DNA of 30,627 nucleotides, taken from a bacterium (GTDB taxonomy: Bacteria > Hydrogenedentota > Hydrogenedentia > Hydrogenedentiales > SLHB01). Below are positions 1 through 8,641 of this stretch, one piece after another. The translations under genes were made by a program, and so were the position numbers. Location: NCBI GenBank assembly GCA_024231375.1, contig JAAEQP010001061.1, forward strand, positions 1 to 30,627, written 5' to 3'. Numbering within the stretch: position 1 is the first letter of the stretch; the number at the start of each line of letters is the position of its first letter. The notes beneath the pieces are model-generated. The model was given only the letters and a program-made list of their open reading frames with translations. It made no database searches and was not told the DNA's origin.

Positions 1-1107
1 GTCCACGATTCAGGCGACGAAGACTGGGTAGTGTTCTACGCCCAAACGGGTCAGCTGGTGACCGCGGAAACACGCAATCTTGATGCCAATGTTGATACCT
101 ATCTGGAGGTGTACCGGGTGGACGGTGCACTGTTGGCGTTCAACGACAACCGGCCGCTGGACGTGTCGTCATACCTGCGTTGGGTGGTAGACGTGGACGG
201 GTACTACTCCATCCGCGTAAGGGACGCGCTCGGTGTATACGGATTGGACACGGGCTACGACCTGAGGGCGTGGGTAGAGACGACGCCGACCTTGCCCGCG
301 ACGCTGGTGCTGAGCGTGTTCGGCATGGGCGTCGCCGTGCCGGGGGCGACGGTGACCGTGACGGGCATTGCACCGTTCATGCCGGCGTACCAGGCGCAGA
401 CAGGCCCACTGGGAACATTCGTGTTGCCGGGGCTTGGAGCCGGGACCTACTCCGTAACCGTGTCGGCATTGGGGTACTTCGCGGGCGCACCCACGATGAT
501 GGTGCTCATTGACGGACAACTGGCGACAACGAGTGTACACCTCACCCCCGAATCCTCGGAAGGTTCCGTGCAGGTGACGCTAGGACCGCTGGCTGCACGT
601 GCGGCGGGCGCGCAATGGCGCGTGGACAGTAGCCCCTGGCAGGACAGCGGCGCGACGGTGACGGGATTGTCCGCGGGGGCGCATACCGTATCCTTCAACA
701 CCGTGACGGGATGGATTGCGCCCAGTGCCGAGCCCGTGACGGTTACAACAGGTCAGGTGGCGACGGCTATTGGAACGTACGCGGAGATCCCCCAATTCGG
801 GTCGTTGGCCGTGACCATCGAACCCGAGGAGGCACGGACCGCGGGCGCACAATGGCGAGTCGACGGTGGTGATTGGCATGTCAGTGGCGACACCGTGACC
901 GGCTTGTCCGCAGGCCAACACATTGTGACGTATGACACGGTTGCAGAGTGGTACGCGCCCTCGTATCAGGCTGTGATGATCAACGGAAACGAGACGACCC
1001 CGACTACAGGCACCTACACCGAGGCCCCCGATCTCCCCCTGCACGTGGCTGGGTTGACCGCGGCGCTTCTGGCCGCGGGGGCGCTATTGTTGCGCCGCAG
1101 GGCGTAG
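1..1107 (+). CDS. 3' part of a surface-anchored repeat protein (PPC-like, CarboxypepD-reg-like, WRVDGG repeats, C-terminal sorting tail)
   Basis: The reading frame is open from base 1, so the N-terminus lies outside the window. The visible 368 residues begin in a beta-sandwich like a bacterial pre-peptidase C-terminal (PPC) domain (DEDWVVFYAQTG, then VDTYLEVYR). Next is a carboxypeptidase-regulatory-like fold (GVAVPGATVTVTG through GLGAGTYSVTVSALGY). Two copies of a roughly 75-residue module follow, each with GAQWRVD, then GLSAGxH and a closing GTYxE. The protein ends in a hydrophobic helix and RRRA, with LPLHVAG just before the helix, the tripartite look of a C-terminal sorting signal (PEP-CTERM / MYXO-CTERM style). 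Inference: a large extracellular, envelope-anchored protein, perhaps an adhesin or hydrolase whose catalytic part is upstream. The exact sorting family is not settled. Confidence 0.8.
   Translation, partial: VHDSGDEDWVVFYAQTGQLVTAETRNLDANVDTYLEVYRVDGALLAFNDNRPLDVSSYLRWVVDVDGYYSIRVRDALGVYGLDTGYDLRAWVETTPTLPATLVLSVFGMGVAVPGATVTVTGIAPFMPAYQAQTGPLGTFVLPGLGAGTYSVTVSALGYFAGAPTMMVLIDGQLATTSVHLTPESSEGSVQVTLGPLAARAAGAQWRVDSSPWQDSGATVTGLSAGAHTVSFNTVTGWIAPSAEPVTVTTGQVATAIGTYAEIPQFGSLAVTIEPEEARTAGAQWRVDGGDWHVSGDTVTGLSAGQHIVTYDTVAEWYAPSYQAVMINGNETTPTTGTYTEAPDLPLHVAGLTAALLAAGALLLRRRA
562..789 (+). repeat. WRVDGG-type protein repeat, copy 1
   Basis: This segment encodes about 76 residues starting GSVQVTLGP and ending GTYAEI. 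It contains AAGAQWRVD, SGATVTGLSAGAHTV and a GW-x-x-P turn. The second copy follows after three residues with the same landmarks in the same order. The DNA copies have drifted, so this is an old intragenic duplication. Confidence 0.8.
799..1020 (+). repeat. WRVDGG-type protein repeat, copy 2
   Basis: This is the second module, starting GSLAVTIEP and ending GTYTE, with TAGAQWRVDGG and SGDTVTGLSAGQH. It matches copy 1 across its whole length. It lies directly before the C-terminal sorting tail, so it probably forms the stalk next to the envelope. Confidence 0.8.
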
Positions 1108-1142
1108 AGCAACACCCGCACGGCGCTTGGGTTGTCGGACGT

Positions 1143-1160
1143 GCCAATCTGGAGATTGGC
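1143..1160. repeat. Short perfect inverted repeat between genes
   Basis: GCCAATCT-GG-AGATTGGC is an 8-bp perfect stem with a 2-nt centre, 36 nt after the first gene's stop. No T-run follows on either strand. It could be a weak terminator, an mRNA-stabilising hairpin or a copy of a dispersed repeat. Confidence 0.5.
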
Positions 1161-1205
1161 GTTCCCGGGAGCGGCTCCGATCTGTGTCTCCGCGTCGAAA
1201 ACCGC

Positions 1206-1211
1206 TATAAT
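1206..1211 (+). promoter_or_regulatory. Candidate -10 box for the glycan operon
   Basis: A perfect TATAAT lies 85 nt upstream of the sialidase start codon, in otherwise GC-rich DNA. No good TTGACA-like -35 box is seen 16-18 nt upstream, so an activator or another sigma factor may be involved. Its position at the head of a five-gene same-strand run supports promoter function. Confidence 0.45.
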
Positions 1212-1296
1212 CCCTCTCTCAAGGGACGGGCACGGTGCCGCCCGCCCAGAAACGGCGTGCCGAAACCGCGTCGAACTCAATGGAGGCATTGGACCT

Positions 1297-3516
1297 ATGC
1301 ATTGGCCCACCATCCTGACCGCAACTGTCGTATTGACAACCATCTGCACGGTCTGCGCCTCGGCTGAACCGCCCGCGCGCAACTACACCATCCGGACCAT
1401 CGACCTAACTCAGGAAACCCAGCGGCAGGTCGTCATCGACCGGGAACCGGGCCAGTACCTCGGCCATCCAACGACGGTGTTGCTCGAAGACAACAAGACC
1501 ATGCTCATCGTGTACCCGAAAGGGCACGGACGCGGCGCCATCGTCATGAAGCGCAGCACCGATACGGGCCTGACGTGGAGCGACCGTCTGCCCGTCCCCG
1601 AGAATTGGGCCACGTCCAAGGAAGTGCCCACCATCTACCGTGTCGTAGACCGGGAAGGCGTGAAACGCCTGATTATGTTCTCGGGCCTCTACCCGAACCG
1701 CATGGCCTTCTCCGAAGACGACGGCCAGACCTGGTCGCCTCTTGAACCCATCCACGACTTCGGCGGTATCGTGTCCATGGGCGACCTGGTGCGCCTGAAG
1801 GACGGCCGATACATGGCCTTCTTCCACGACGACGGCCGGTTCTACAAGGGCAAGATGAAGAAGGGCCCCTTTTTCGTCTACAAGACCGTGTCCGACGACG
1901 GCGGACTGACCTGGAGCGACCCGGAAATCGTGGTGCAGCATCCCAAGGCCCACTTGTGCGAACCCGGCGTGGTTCGGTCGCCGGACGGCAACCAGTTGGC
2001 CATGCTCTTGCGCGAAAACAGCCGAAAGTTCAACGGCTTTGTCACGTACAGCAACGACGAAGGCGCCACGTGGTCGGACCCCGTCGAACTGCCTGCATCG
2101 CTCACCGGCGACCGGCACAAGGGCCGCTACGCGCCCGACGGCCGTTTGGTGTTTGTGTTTCGCGACACCACCCACGTCAGCCCGACCAAAGGCGATTTCG
2201 TGGCCTGGGTGGGGACCTACGACGACATCGTGGCGGGCCGGGAAGGCCAGTATCGCGTGCGGCTGCTGGACAACACCAAAGGCGGCGACTGCGGATACCC
2301 CGGCCTGGAACTGCTCCCCGACGGCACCTTCATCGCCACGACCTACGGCCATTGGACCAAGGGCGAAGAACCCTACATCATGAGTTCGCGCTTCAAACTG
2401 TCGGAACTCGACGATAGGGCCAGCGCAGCGCCCAAGGTCAGCGTCCCCTTCGTCAGCGGCGATGACGGCTACCACACCTTCCGCATCCCGGCGACCATCG
2501 TGACCCAGGCCGGCACCGTGCTGGCCTTCGCCGAAGGGCGCGCGTCCCGCAGCGACCATGCCCAGAACGACATCGTGCTCAAACGCAGCACCGACGGCGG
2601 CCGGCACTGGGGTCCGATCCAACTCGTCGCCGAAGACGGCGGAAACTGTCTCAACAATCCACTGGCCGTTGTCGTGCGCGAAACCGGCCGCATCCTGTTC
2701 ATGTACCAGCGGTATCCCGAAGGGCATCATGAAATGGCGGTCAAGCCGGGTCACGAAGGCCCGCTCATCTGCCGCGGCTTCATCACCGTCAGCGACGACG
2801 ACGGCCTCACCTGGACCACGCCGAAAGACATCACCTCCATGGTGAAGCGGCCCACCGGCGCAACCAGCATCGCGGGCGGACCGGGCATCGGCATCCAACT
2901 CCGTCGAGGCCCCCACAAAGGCCGCATCCTCGTCCCCTTCAACGAGGGGCCCAAAACCGAGTTCCGCGTCTACGCGGTCTACAGCGACGACTTGGGCGAA
3001 ACCTGGGCCTACGGCGATCTCGTGCCTGAAGCGCCCAAAGGCCACGGCAACGAACTCCAGTTCGTGGAGCTCGTCGATGGGTCCATTCTGCTGAACTCCC
3101 GGTCGAGAGGCGGCGACAAGCGGCGTCTGACCGCCATCAGCAAGGACGGCGGCATCACGTGGTCACCGCTCGAAAACGACCCGACCCTCGTCGAGCCCGA
3201 GTGCATGGGCAGCATCATCCGCTACAGCGATCCCCTGGACGGCAAACGCAGCCGACTCGCGTACGCCGGCCCGAACTCCCAGAGCGAACGCGAGAACGGC
3301 ACGGTCTGGCTGAGCTACGACGAAGGGAAGACGTGGCCCGTCTCGAAGACCATCCAGCCATGGCCCTACGCCTATTCATGCCTCACCGTCCTGCCCGACG
3401 GCATGATCGGGTGTCTCTACGAGACCGGGTTCAACGAGTCCTACGAACGAATCGACTTCGCCCGCATTCCGCTTGAATGGCTGACGGATGGCGCGGATTC
3501 CGGGGAGGGGAAATGA
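1297..3516 (+). CDS. Secreted tandem-domain sialidase: degenerate BNR propeller fused to a GH33-like exo-sialidase
   Basis: This is a predicted secreted 739-residue enzyme that releases terminal sialic acid or a related nonulosonic acid. I chose ATG 1297 because GGAGG lies 10 nt upstream and a signal peptide follows immediately (MHWPTILTATVVLTT, then ASA). Residues about 45-370 form one Asp-box propeller (boxes near 87, 139, 199 and 252) without an arginine-start RIP motif. Residues about 380-735 form a second one with YHTFRIPA (Arg396), Asp420 in ASRSDHAQ, Glu586 in GNELQFVEL, arginines near 602-604 and 651-653, Tyr693 in AYSCLTVL, and Asp boxes near 431, 499, 563, 615 and 673. These are the GH33 catalytic landmarks, so the C-terminal half should be active. 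The N-terminal half may be a binding domain or an enzyme of other specificity. It is the first gene of the operon, and its stop overlaps the next start. Confidence 0.9.
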   Translation: MHWPTILTATVVLTTICTVCASAEPPARNYTIRTIDLTQETQRQVVIDREPGQYLGHPTTVLLEDNKTMLIVYPKGHGRGAIVMKRSTDTGLTWSDRLPVPENWATSKEVPTIYRVVDREGVKRLIMFSGLYPNRMAFSEDDGQTWSPLEPIHDFGGIVSMGDLVRLKDGRYMAFFHDDGRFYKGKMKKGPFFVYKTVSDDGGLTWSDPEIVVQHPKAHLCEPGVVRSPDGNQLAMLLRENSRKFNGFVTYSNDEGATWSDPVELPASLTGDRHKGRYAPDGRLVFVFRDTTHVSPTKGDFVAWVGTYDDIVAGREGQYRVRLLDNTKGGDCGYPGLELLPDGTFIATTYGHWTKGEEPYIMSSRFKLSELDDRASAAPKVSVPFVSGDDGYHTFRIPATIVTQAGTVLAFAEGRASRSDHAQNDIVLKRSTDGGRHWGPIQLVAEDGGNCLNNPLAVVVRETGRILFMYQRYPEGHHEMAVKPGHEGPLICRGFITVSDDDGLTWTTPKDITSMVKRPTGATSIAGGPGIGIQLRRGPHKGRILVPFNEGPKTEFRVYAVYSDDLGETWAYGDLVPEAPKGHGNELQFVELVDGSILLNSRSRGGDKRRLTAISKDGGITWSPLENDPTLVEPECMGSIIRYSDPLDGKRSRLAYAGPNSQSERENGTVWLSYDEGKTWPVSKTIQPWPYAYSCLTVLPDGMIGCLYETGFNESYERIDFARIPLEWLTDGADSGEGK

Positions 3517-4301
3517 CGAGTATGGCGATGATTGCCACCGCGTTGATTGGGATGATGTGCGCCGCTGGCGACGAAGCCGCCGCCGACAAGCCGGTGCCTC
3601 CCCTGAAAGCGCCCGGACTCGTGATGACCTTCGACGACACCACCGTCGCGAACTGGGTCGCCGCCATGCCGGTGTTCGAGAAGCACGATGCACGAGGCAC
3701 CTTCTTCATCACACGCGTGGACACGTTCACGCAGGAACAGTGGGACGGTCTCCACAAACTCCACAAAGCGGGCCACGCCATTGGGTGCCATGGCCTGCGG
3801 CACGTCAAGGCGAACGAATACGCAGAGAAGCATGGCCTGGACAAGTACATGCAGGACGAGATCAAACCGGCCCTCCGTATCATGACCGAAAAGGGACTTG
3901 TGCCCACATCATTCGCCTATCCCATGAGCGCACGAACCGAAGCCACCGACGCAGCGCTTCGCAAGCACTTCCGTCATCTGCGTGGCGGCGCTTTCCCAGA
4001 GGACGGACAACGGCTAGCCGAGATGAACGGTCTGTTCACGCCGCTGGACGGCGTTCGGGACCGGGTCTGCCTCCTGGGACGCAGCTTGGACGGCGCTGGC
4101 GAGCCACGCCGCGCGGGTGTAATCGACGAACTTCAGGAAGCCTTCGAACGCGCGAAGCAGAACAACGAAATCGTCGTGTTCTACGCCCACAACATCGGGT
4201 CCGAAGGCCGCAACCACATTACGCCCGACGGGCTGGGCGCGGTGCTGGGCGCCGCGCGCGAGGCCGGGCTGAAGTTCTACACCTACGACGACCTTCCCTA
4301 G
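3513..4301 (+). CDS. NodB-type polysaccharide deacetylase
   Basis: This is a 262-residue member of the NodB-homology (carbohydrate esterase 4) fold, which removes N- or O-acetyl groups from polysaccharides using a divalent metal. ATG 3513 overlaps the sialidase TGA (ATGA), and GGGGAGGGGAA lies just before it. The first 20 residues are a short hydrophobic leader (MIATALIGMMCAAG), so export is likely. Motif 1 is MTFDDT (Asp41, Asp42) and motif 2 is CHGLRHVKAN with His93 and His97. The final Gly of the usual TFDDG is Thr, a mild deviation. Later sequence (SFAYPMSARTEATDAALR, then VVFYAHNIG) matches the closing strands of the fold. Substrate is not deducible. Translational coupling to the sialidase suggests a shared glycan. 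Confidence 0.87.
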   Translation: MTSMAMIATALIGMMCAAGDEAAADKPVPPLKAPGLVMTFDDTTVANWVAAMPVFEKHDARGTFFITRVDTFTQEQWDGLHKLHKAGHAIGCHGLRHVKANEYAEKHGLDKYMQDEIKPALRIMTEKGLVPTSFAYPMSARTEATDAALRKHFRHLRGGAFPEDGQRLAEMNGLFTPLDGVRDRVCLLGRSLDGAGEPRRAGVIDELQEAFERAKQNNEIVVFYAHNIGSEGRNHITPDGLGAVLGAAREAGLKFYTYDDLP

Positions 4302-4365
4302 ATATTGATGGAGACTGACGCCGGGCTCCAAGGGCGCGGCGCGCGACCATGACAGGAGACATACC

Positions 4366-5181
4366 ATGACCGGCAACGAAATCAGAAACGCCCTACACAG
4401 CGGACAGCGCGTCTACGCGACATCCATCGTTTCGCCGTCGCCCATGTGGCCGTCAGTGGTGGGCGGCGCGGGGTTGGACTTCGTGTTTCTCGACACGGAA
4501 CACGTCCCTCAGGACCGCACCACCCTCTCGTGGATGTGCCGGCTCTACGCGGCCGCCGGCATGCCGCCCGTGGTCCGTATCCCGAGTCCCGACCCCTTCG
4601 AGGCGTGCAAGGTACTCGACGGCGGCGCGTGCGGCATCATCGCACCCTACGTGGAATCCGCGGACCAGGTCCGTGCCATGGTCGGCGCGACCCGGCTGCG
4701 GCCGCTCAAAGGGGCGCGTCTCGCCGAAGCGCTCAAGGACCCCGATACCCTCGAACCCGGATTGCGCGCGTATCTCGACGAACGCAACGCGAACACGATT
4801 CTCATCGTCAACATCGAGAGCGTGCCCGCCATGGAGGACCTCGACGCCATCCTGGACGTGCCGGGTCTGGACGCCGTGCTGATCGGGCCGCATGACCTCT
4901 CGTGCAGCCTGGGTATCCCCGAGCAATTCTGGTCGGCCGAGTTCAACGAGGCCGTTGAGGAGATCGTGACGCGCGCCCGGGCCAAGGGCGTGGGCGCAGG
5001 CGTCCATTTCTGGGCCGACACCAAACTCGAGATCCAATGGGCCAAGGCGGGCGCCAATCTCATGATGCACAGCAGCGACGTGTCCATCCTGTCCCAGGGA
5101 TTGGAACGCGAATTGAACGAGTTGCGGACGGCGCTCGGCGACGAAACCGAGAGCGATGGCGGCGAAGAGGTGATTGTTTGA
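4366..5181 (+). CDS. HpcH/HpaI-family class II aldolase
   Basis: This is a 271-residue cytoplasmic aldolase of the HpcH/HpaI family, which cleaves or forms 2-keto-3-deoxy or 4-hydroxy-2-oxo acids, usually yielding pyruvate and an aldehyde with a divalent metal. ATG 4366 follows AGGAGA at normal spacing. His46 in DTEH, Arg71 in VVRIPSP, Glu151 in NIESV and Asp177 in GPHDLS line up with the catalytic His45, Arg70, Glu149 and Asp175 of E. coli HpaI, so the active site looks complete. It is the only gene of the five without a secretion signal. Inference: it handles a keto-acid released by the operon's hydrolases, possibly an ulosonic acid. Its stop overlaps the next start in TGATG. Confidence 0.87.
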   Translation: MTGNEIRNALHSGQRVYATSIVSPSPMWPSVVGGAGLDFVFLDTEHVPQDRTTLSWMCRLYAAAGMPPVVRIPSPDPFEACKVLDGGACGIIAPYVESADQVRAMVGATRLRPLKGARLAEALKDPDTLEPGLRAYLDERNANTILIVNIESVPAMEDLDAILDVPGLDAVLIGPHDLSCSLGIPEQFWSAEFNEAVEEIVTRARAKGVGAGVHFWADTKLEIQWAKAGANLMMHSSDVSILSQGLERELNELRTALGDETESDGGEEVIV

Positions 5182-7490
5182 TGATGAAGCGGCTGGTTTG
5201 GACCGTGATAGCGGGATGCATGTTGGGAGTAACGACCATGAATGGTGACGCGTCGGCAGCGGTAACGGCTCGCGAACAGAACAACCAGATGGTGCTGCAG
5301 CACGGAACGTTGGCGGTCCACTACGACCTTCGGACCAGCACCTTGGACGCCGTCGCGGGCGACGTGGGCGTTGTCCATAAGGTGGCCCTGGGCGCAGGCG
5401 GCACGGCCCGTCTTGTGGAGACGGAGAACGCCCTCGGCACGGGCAAAGGCGTCGCCGTCACCGGCGACGATGGATGGACCACCACGGTCGCCCTGTACGA
5501 AGGCGTGCCGTTCCTGGTCATATCGAGCAGCTACCACAACGCCGCCGCCGACCTTGTCGTCGTCAAGAATCACGTACCCTTCGACGGACTCGTTCCTATG
5601 GCCGTGCCCGCGTCGGACCTGCACATTCTGGGATGCGACGGACTCACCCAGGGCGACACGGCACGCGCCAGTTACACGTTCCTCGCTGCCGCCCAGAAAG
5701 GCTCCCGTGCCGGATGCGTGGCCGGTTGGTTGACCCACAATCGCGGCAGCGGCATCGTGTTCTCACAGGCCGACGGCGCCACGCTTCGCGTACGCGCGGA
5801 AGCGCAGTTCGGCACATTGCGTGTCGCTCCCGGCGGCGATGCGACCGGCGAAACATTCGTAATCGGCTATTTCGACGATGCCCTGATCGGCCTCGAGGCC
5901 TACGCCGACGCTACGGCGCGCGTGAACGGGGTCGTGTTGCGCACGCCCATCCCGAGCGGCTATTGCACGTGGTACTCCAACCCTCACGGCGGCGCATCCA
6001 ACGAGCGGCACATGGCCGAACTCGCCGAGTTCTGCGCCCGCGAACTCACCCAGTTCGGGTTTGACACACTTCAGATCGACGACAAGTGGCAGATCGGAAA
6101 CCGGGATTTCACTACACACAAGCCCAAGGGGCCGTACCGTTCGGGCATGACGGCCACCGCCGACACCATCCACGAATGCGGTATGCAGGCCGGCATCTGG
6201 TACATCCCCTTCGGTTGGGACCCGACCCGCCCCATTTTCGCCGATCACCAGGATTGGTTCGTGACCCACGAAGACGGGTCACTCTACGAGGTACACTGGG
6301 CCGGCACGTGCCTCGACATGACGCATCCCAACGCACGCGCGTTCTTGCACGAGGTGGTGGCGCGCATGGCCCACGAATGGCACTACGACTACTTCAAGGT
6401 CGACGGGCTGTGGACCGGCATGGCCACGGGCATCCTCTACCCCGAACCGACGTACCGGGACGACGACCTGGGCGGCGCGGTATTCCACGACCCCATGAAG
6501 ACGAACATGGAAGCCTACCGCGACGGGCTGGCCTTGGTGCGCGATGCGGCCGGCGACGACGTGTTCATCCTTGGCTGCAACATCGCCCAGAACATGCGGA
6601 CCCTCGGTGCGTCCTACGGCAGAGTGGACGGCATGCGCGTGGGCCGCGACATCGGCGCAGATTGGGGTCAGATCCTGCCGTGTGTCGAGATGGGCACGCG
6701 CCTCTACTTCATGCACGGCCGCATCTGGTACAACGACCCCGATTGCCTCATGCTGCGCGAACCCTTGACCCTCGACCAGGCCCGCGCCTGGACGTCGTGG
6801 ATCGCGGTATCAGGTCAACTGAACCTCGTCAGCGAATGGTTGCCCGGACTTCCGCCCGAGCGCCTCGACCTCGTGAAGCGGTCCATGCCGAACCATGGTC
6901 TCTGTGGACGACCCATCGACCTGTTCGACGCCGCGTTGCCCCAGGTCTGGCAACTCACGGACACACGTACCGAACCTCGACGCGACGTGGTGGCGCTGTT
7001 CAACTGGGATGCGGACAAGTCAGCCCAGGTGGCGGCCGATCTGACCACTCTCGATCTGCCCGAAAGCGCCGACGGCCGGTACGTCGGATTCGAATACTGG
7101 TCCGACAGCTTCCTTGAGCCTTTCTCGGAATGCGTCGACGTCAGTCTCGCTCCCTCCGCGTGCAATGTGATCGCCGTGCGGCCTTGGCGCGACTACCCCC
7201 AGGTGGTGAGCACATCGCGCCACATCACACAGGGTATCGTGGACCTCATCGAGGAAACGTGGGACGCCGAGGCGCGGTCGCTGGGCGGGTGTAGCCAAGT
7301 GGTGGCGAAGGACCCCTACGAGTTGCGCGTCGCCGTGCCCGAGCCGTTCAAGACGACGGTGGTTGAAGTCTCCGATGAAGACAAAGGCGCTGGCGTTCAA
7401 GGTTCCGTCAAGCAGGACGGCGCCAACGTACGCGCCTGCATCGAATCGCCCACGAGCCGGCAGGTGCGGTGGACCCTTCGTTTCGAGTAG
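5181..7490 (+). CDS. Secreted GH36/GH27-like alpha-galactosidase (melibiase)
   Basis: This is a 769-residue clan GH-D glycosidase, expected to release alpha-galactose or a related sugar. ATG 5181 shares its A with the aldolase stop, has GAAGAGG 10 nt upstream and is followed by a signal peptide (residues 1-27, ending ASAA). A frame extending upstream is only overlap with the aldolase. Residues about 30-250 form the N-terminal beta-sandwich and about 258-610 the TIM barrel, starting YCTWYSNPHGG. Asp408 in YFKVDGL fits the nucleophile and Asp490 in VGRDIGADWG the acid/base. FDTLQIDDKWQ is the typical GH36 third strand. A C-terminal beta domain follows. Family is clear; substrate could also be alpha-N-acetylgalactosamine. 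Confidence 0.88.
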   Translation: MMKRLVWTVIAGCMLGVTTMNGDASAAVTAREQNNQMVLQHGTLAVHYDLRTSTLDAVAGDVGVVHKVALGAGGTARLVETENALGTGKGVAVTGDDGWTTTVALYEGVPFLVISSSYHNAAADLVVVKNHVPFDGLVPMAVPASDLHILGCDGLTQGDTARASYTFLAAAQKGSRAGCVAGWLTHNRGSGIVFSQADGATLRVRAEAQFGTLRVAPGGDATGETFVIGYFDDALIGLEAYADATARVNGVVLRTPIPSGYCTWYSNPHGGASNERHMAELAEFCARELTQFGFDTLQIDDKWQIGNRDFTTHKPKGPYRSGMTATADTIHECGMQAGIWYIPFGWDPTRPIFADHQDWFVTHEDGSLYEVHWAGTCLDMTHPNARAFLHEVVARMAHEWHYDYFKVDGLWTGMATGILYPEPTYRDDDLGGAVFHDPMKTNMEAYRDGLALVRDAAGDDVFILGCNIAQNMRTLGASYGRVDGMRVGRDIGADWGQILPCVEMGTRLYFMHGRIWYNDPDCLMLREPLTLDQARAWTSWIAVSGQLNLVSEWLPGLPPERLDLVKRSMPNHGLCGRPIDLFDAALPQVWQLTDTRTEPRRDVVALFNWDADKSAQVAADLTTLDLPESADGRYVGFEYWSDSFLEPFSECVDVSLAPSACNVIAVRPWRDYPQVVSTSRHITQGIVDLIEETWDAEARSLGGCSQVVAKDPYELRVAVPEPFKTTVVEVSDEDKGAGVQGSVKQDGANVRACIESPTSRQVRWTLRFE

Positions 7491-7532
7491 ATGCAGCAGT
7501 GGATTTCACGGAAGATGGAGAGGATGTGTCGC

Positions 7533-8393
7533 ATGGACGTTCGGAGAATGATGATGATTCTGGTGAGCATCGGGGTACTCGCGGGAGCTGCGACGGCTGA
7601 AGAAGGCGGCGGCGAAACCCGGTCCGTGGTGTTCAAATCCATCGACGGCGTGGAACTCCGCGCCCATATCTTCGAACCGCCGGATCTCAAACCCACCGAC
7701 AAACGGTCCGCGGCGGGGTTCTTCTTTGGTGGAGGCTGGACGGGCGGCACGCCGAAGCAGTTCTACCCGCACTGCGAATACCTTGCCTCCCGCGGCATGG
7801 TGGCCGTCTCCTTCGAGTACCGGGTCAAGAAGACCCACGGCACGTCCCCTTTTGAATGCGTCAAGGACGGCCGATCGGCCATCCGGTGGATGCGTGCAAA
7901 CGCCTCGGAACTGGGGATCGATCCCGATCGCGTCGTGGCCGGCGGCGGGTCCGCGGGCGGACATGTAGCGGCCACCACCGCCGTCATCACGAAGGTCAAC
8001 GAAGCGACCGACGACTTGGCCGTAAGCGCCACGCCTGACGCGCTCCTGCTGTTCAATCCCGTCATCGACACGACCGAGAAAGGCTACGGCGCGGAAAAGG
8101 TGAAGGGGCGCGAGACCGAGCTGTCACCGACGCATCACGTAACCAAGGACCTGCCCCCCACGCTGATCTTCCACGGCACCGAGGACACGACGGTACCCTT
8201 CGAGAACGTCGAGCGTTTCACGCGCCTGATGAAGGAAGCGGGCAATCGGTGCGAACTCGTGCCGTTTGAAGGTAAGAAGCACGGGTTCTTCAACAAGAGC
8301 CGGGATTTGGAAGCCTTTGAAGAAACCATCCGAGTCACCGACGCGTTCCTCGTGTCTCTCCACTTCCTGGAAGCACCCCAAGACGCGCAGTAG
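7533..8393 (+). CDS. Secreted alpha/beta-hydrolase, acetyl-esterase/lipase-like
   Basis: This 286-residue hydrolase has a full catalytic triad: Ser140 in GGGSAGGH, Asp218 in HGTEDTTVP and His250 in KKHGFFN. The oxyanion region is FFFGGGW, where lipase-type families have HGGG. I place the start at ATG 7533 because GGAGAGG ends 9 nt upstream and a clean signal peptide follows (MDVRRMMMILVSIGVLAGAA, then TAEE). An in-frame ATG at 7524 has no spacing to the same site, and one at 7491 would bury the signal peptide. Members of this group deacetylate xylan and other acetylated glycans. As the last gene of the operon it most likely strips acyl groups from the glycan attacked by the upstream enzymes. 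Confidence 0.85.
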   Translation: MDVRRMMMILVSIGVLAGAATAEEGGGETRSVVFKSIDGVELRAHIFEPPDLKPTDKRSAAGFFFGGGWTGGTPKQFYPHCEYLASRGMVAVSFEYRVKKTHGTSPFECVKDGRSAIRWMRANASELGIDPDRVVAGGGSAGGHVAATTAVITKVNEATDDLAVSATPDALLLFNPVIDTTEKGYGAEKVKGRETELSPTHHVTKDLPPTLIFHGTEDTTVPFENVERFTRLMKEAGNRCELVPFEGKKHGFFNKSRDLEAFEETIRVTDAFLVSLHFLEAPQDAQ

Positions 8394-8641
8394 AACCATG
8401 TGAGTTAGGCGACCCCATCAGTTGGCCGCGCCCCGAGGCCTGGCTCAAAGACGGCCGCTGGTTCCGCGCTAGCCCGTCTTCCGCAGTGAGTTGGCATTTA
8501 GCGCCTGCTTGGACGCTCTGTTCGTCGTAAGTCCTTTGCTCGTCGCGGTCGTTTTCTCATTTGCCGTGTAGTGGCGAAAGCCCTCTTGTCGTAGGAGGCA
8601 AGCCGTGGGATCATGGAGGCCAGCCGGGAGGCGCTGGCATC
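8394..8641. other. Gene-free stretch before the transposase remnant
   Basis: No complete gene is seen. On plus, bases about 8410-8520 read open as GDPISWPRPEAWLKDGRWF and onward, which looks like protein but lacks a start and a recognised family; it may be debris of a gene lost when the IS inserted. TGGCATTTAGC near 8490 loosely matches the complement of a motif at the right end of the transposase (TGGCACTAAC), a possible but unproven terminal inverted repeat. Confidence 0.3.

Noticed and set aside
1405..3045. A 546-codon open frame on minus opposite the sialidase.
   Set aside because: It is a shadow of the GC-rich sialidase gene: no signal sequence, no ribosome site and low-complexity His/Val/Ala-rich sequence.
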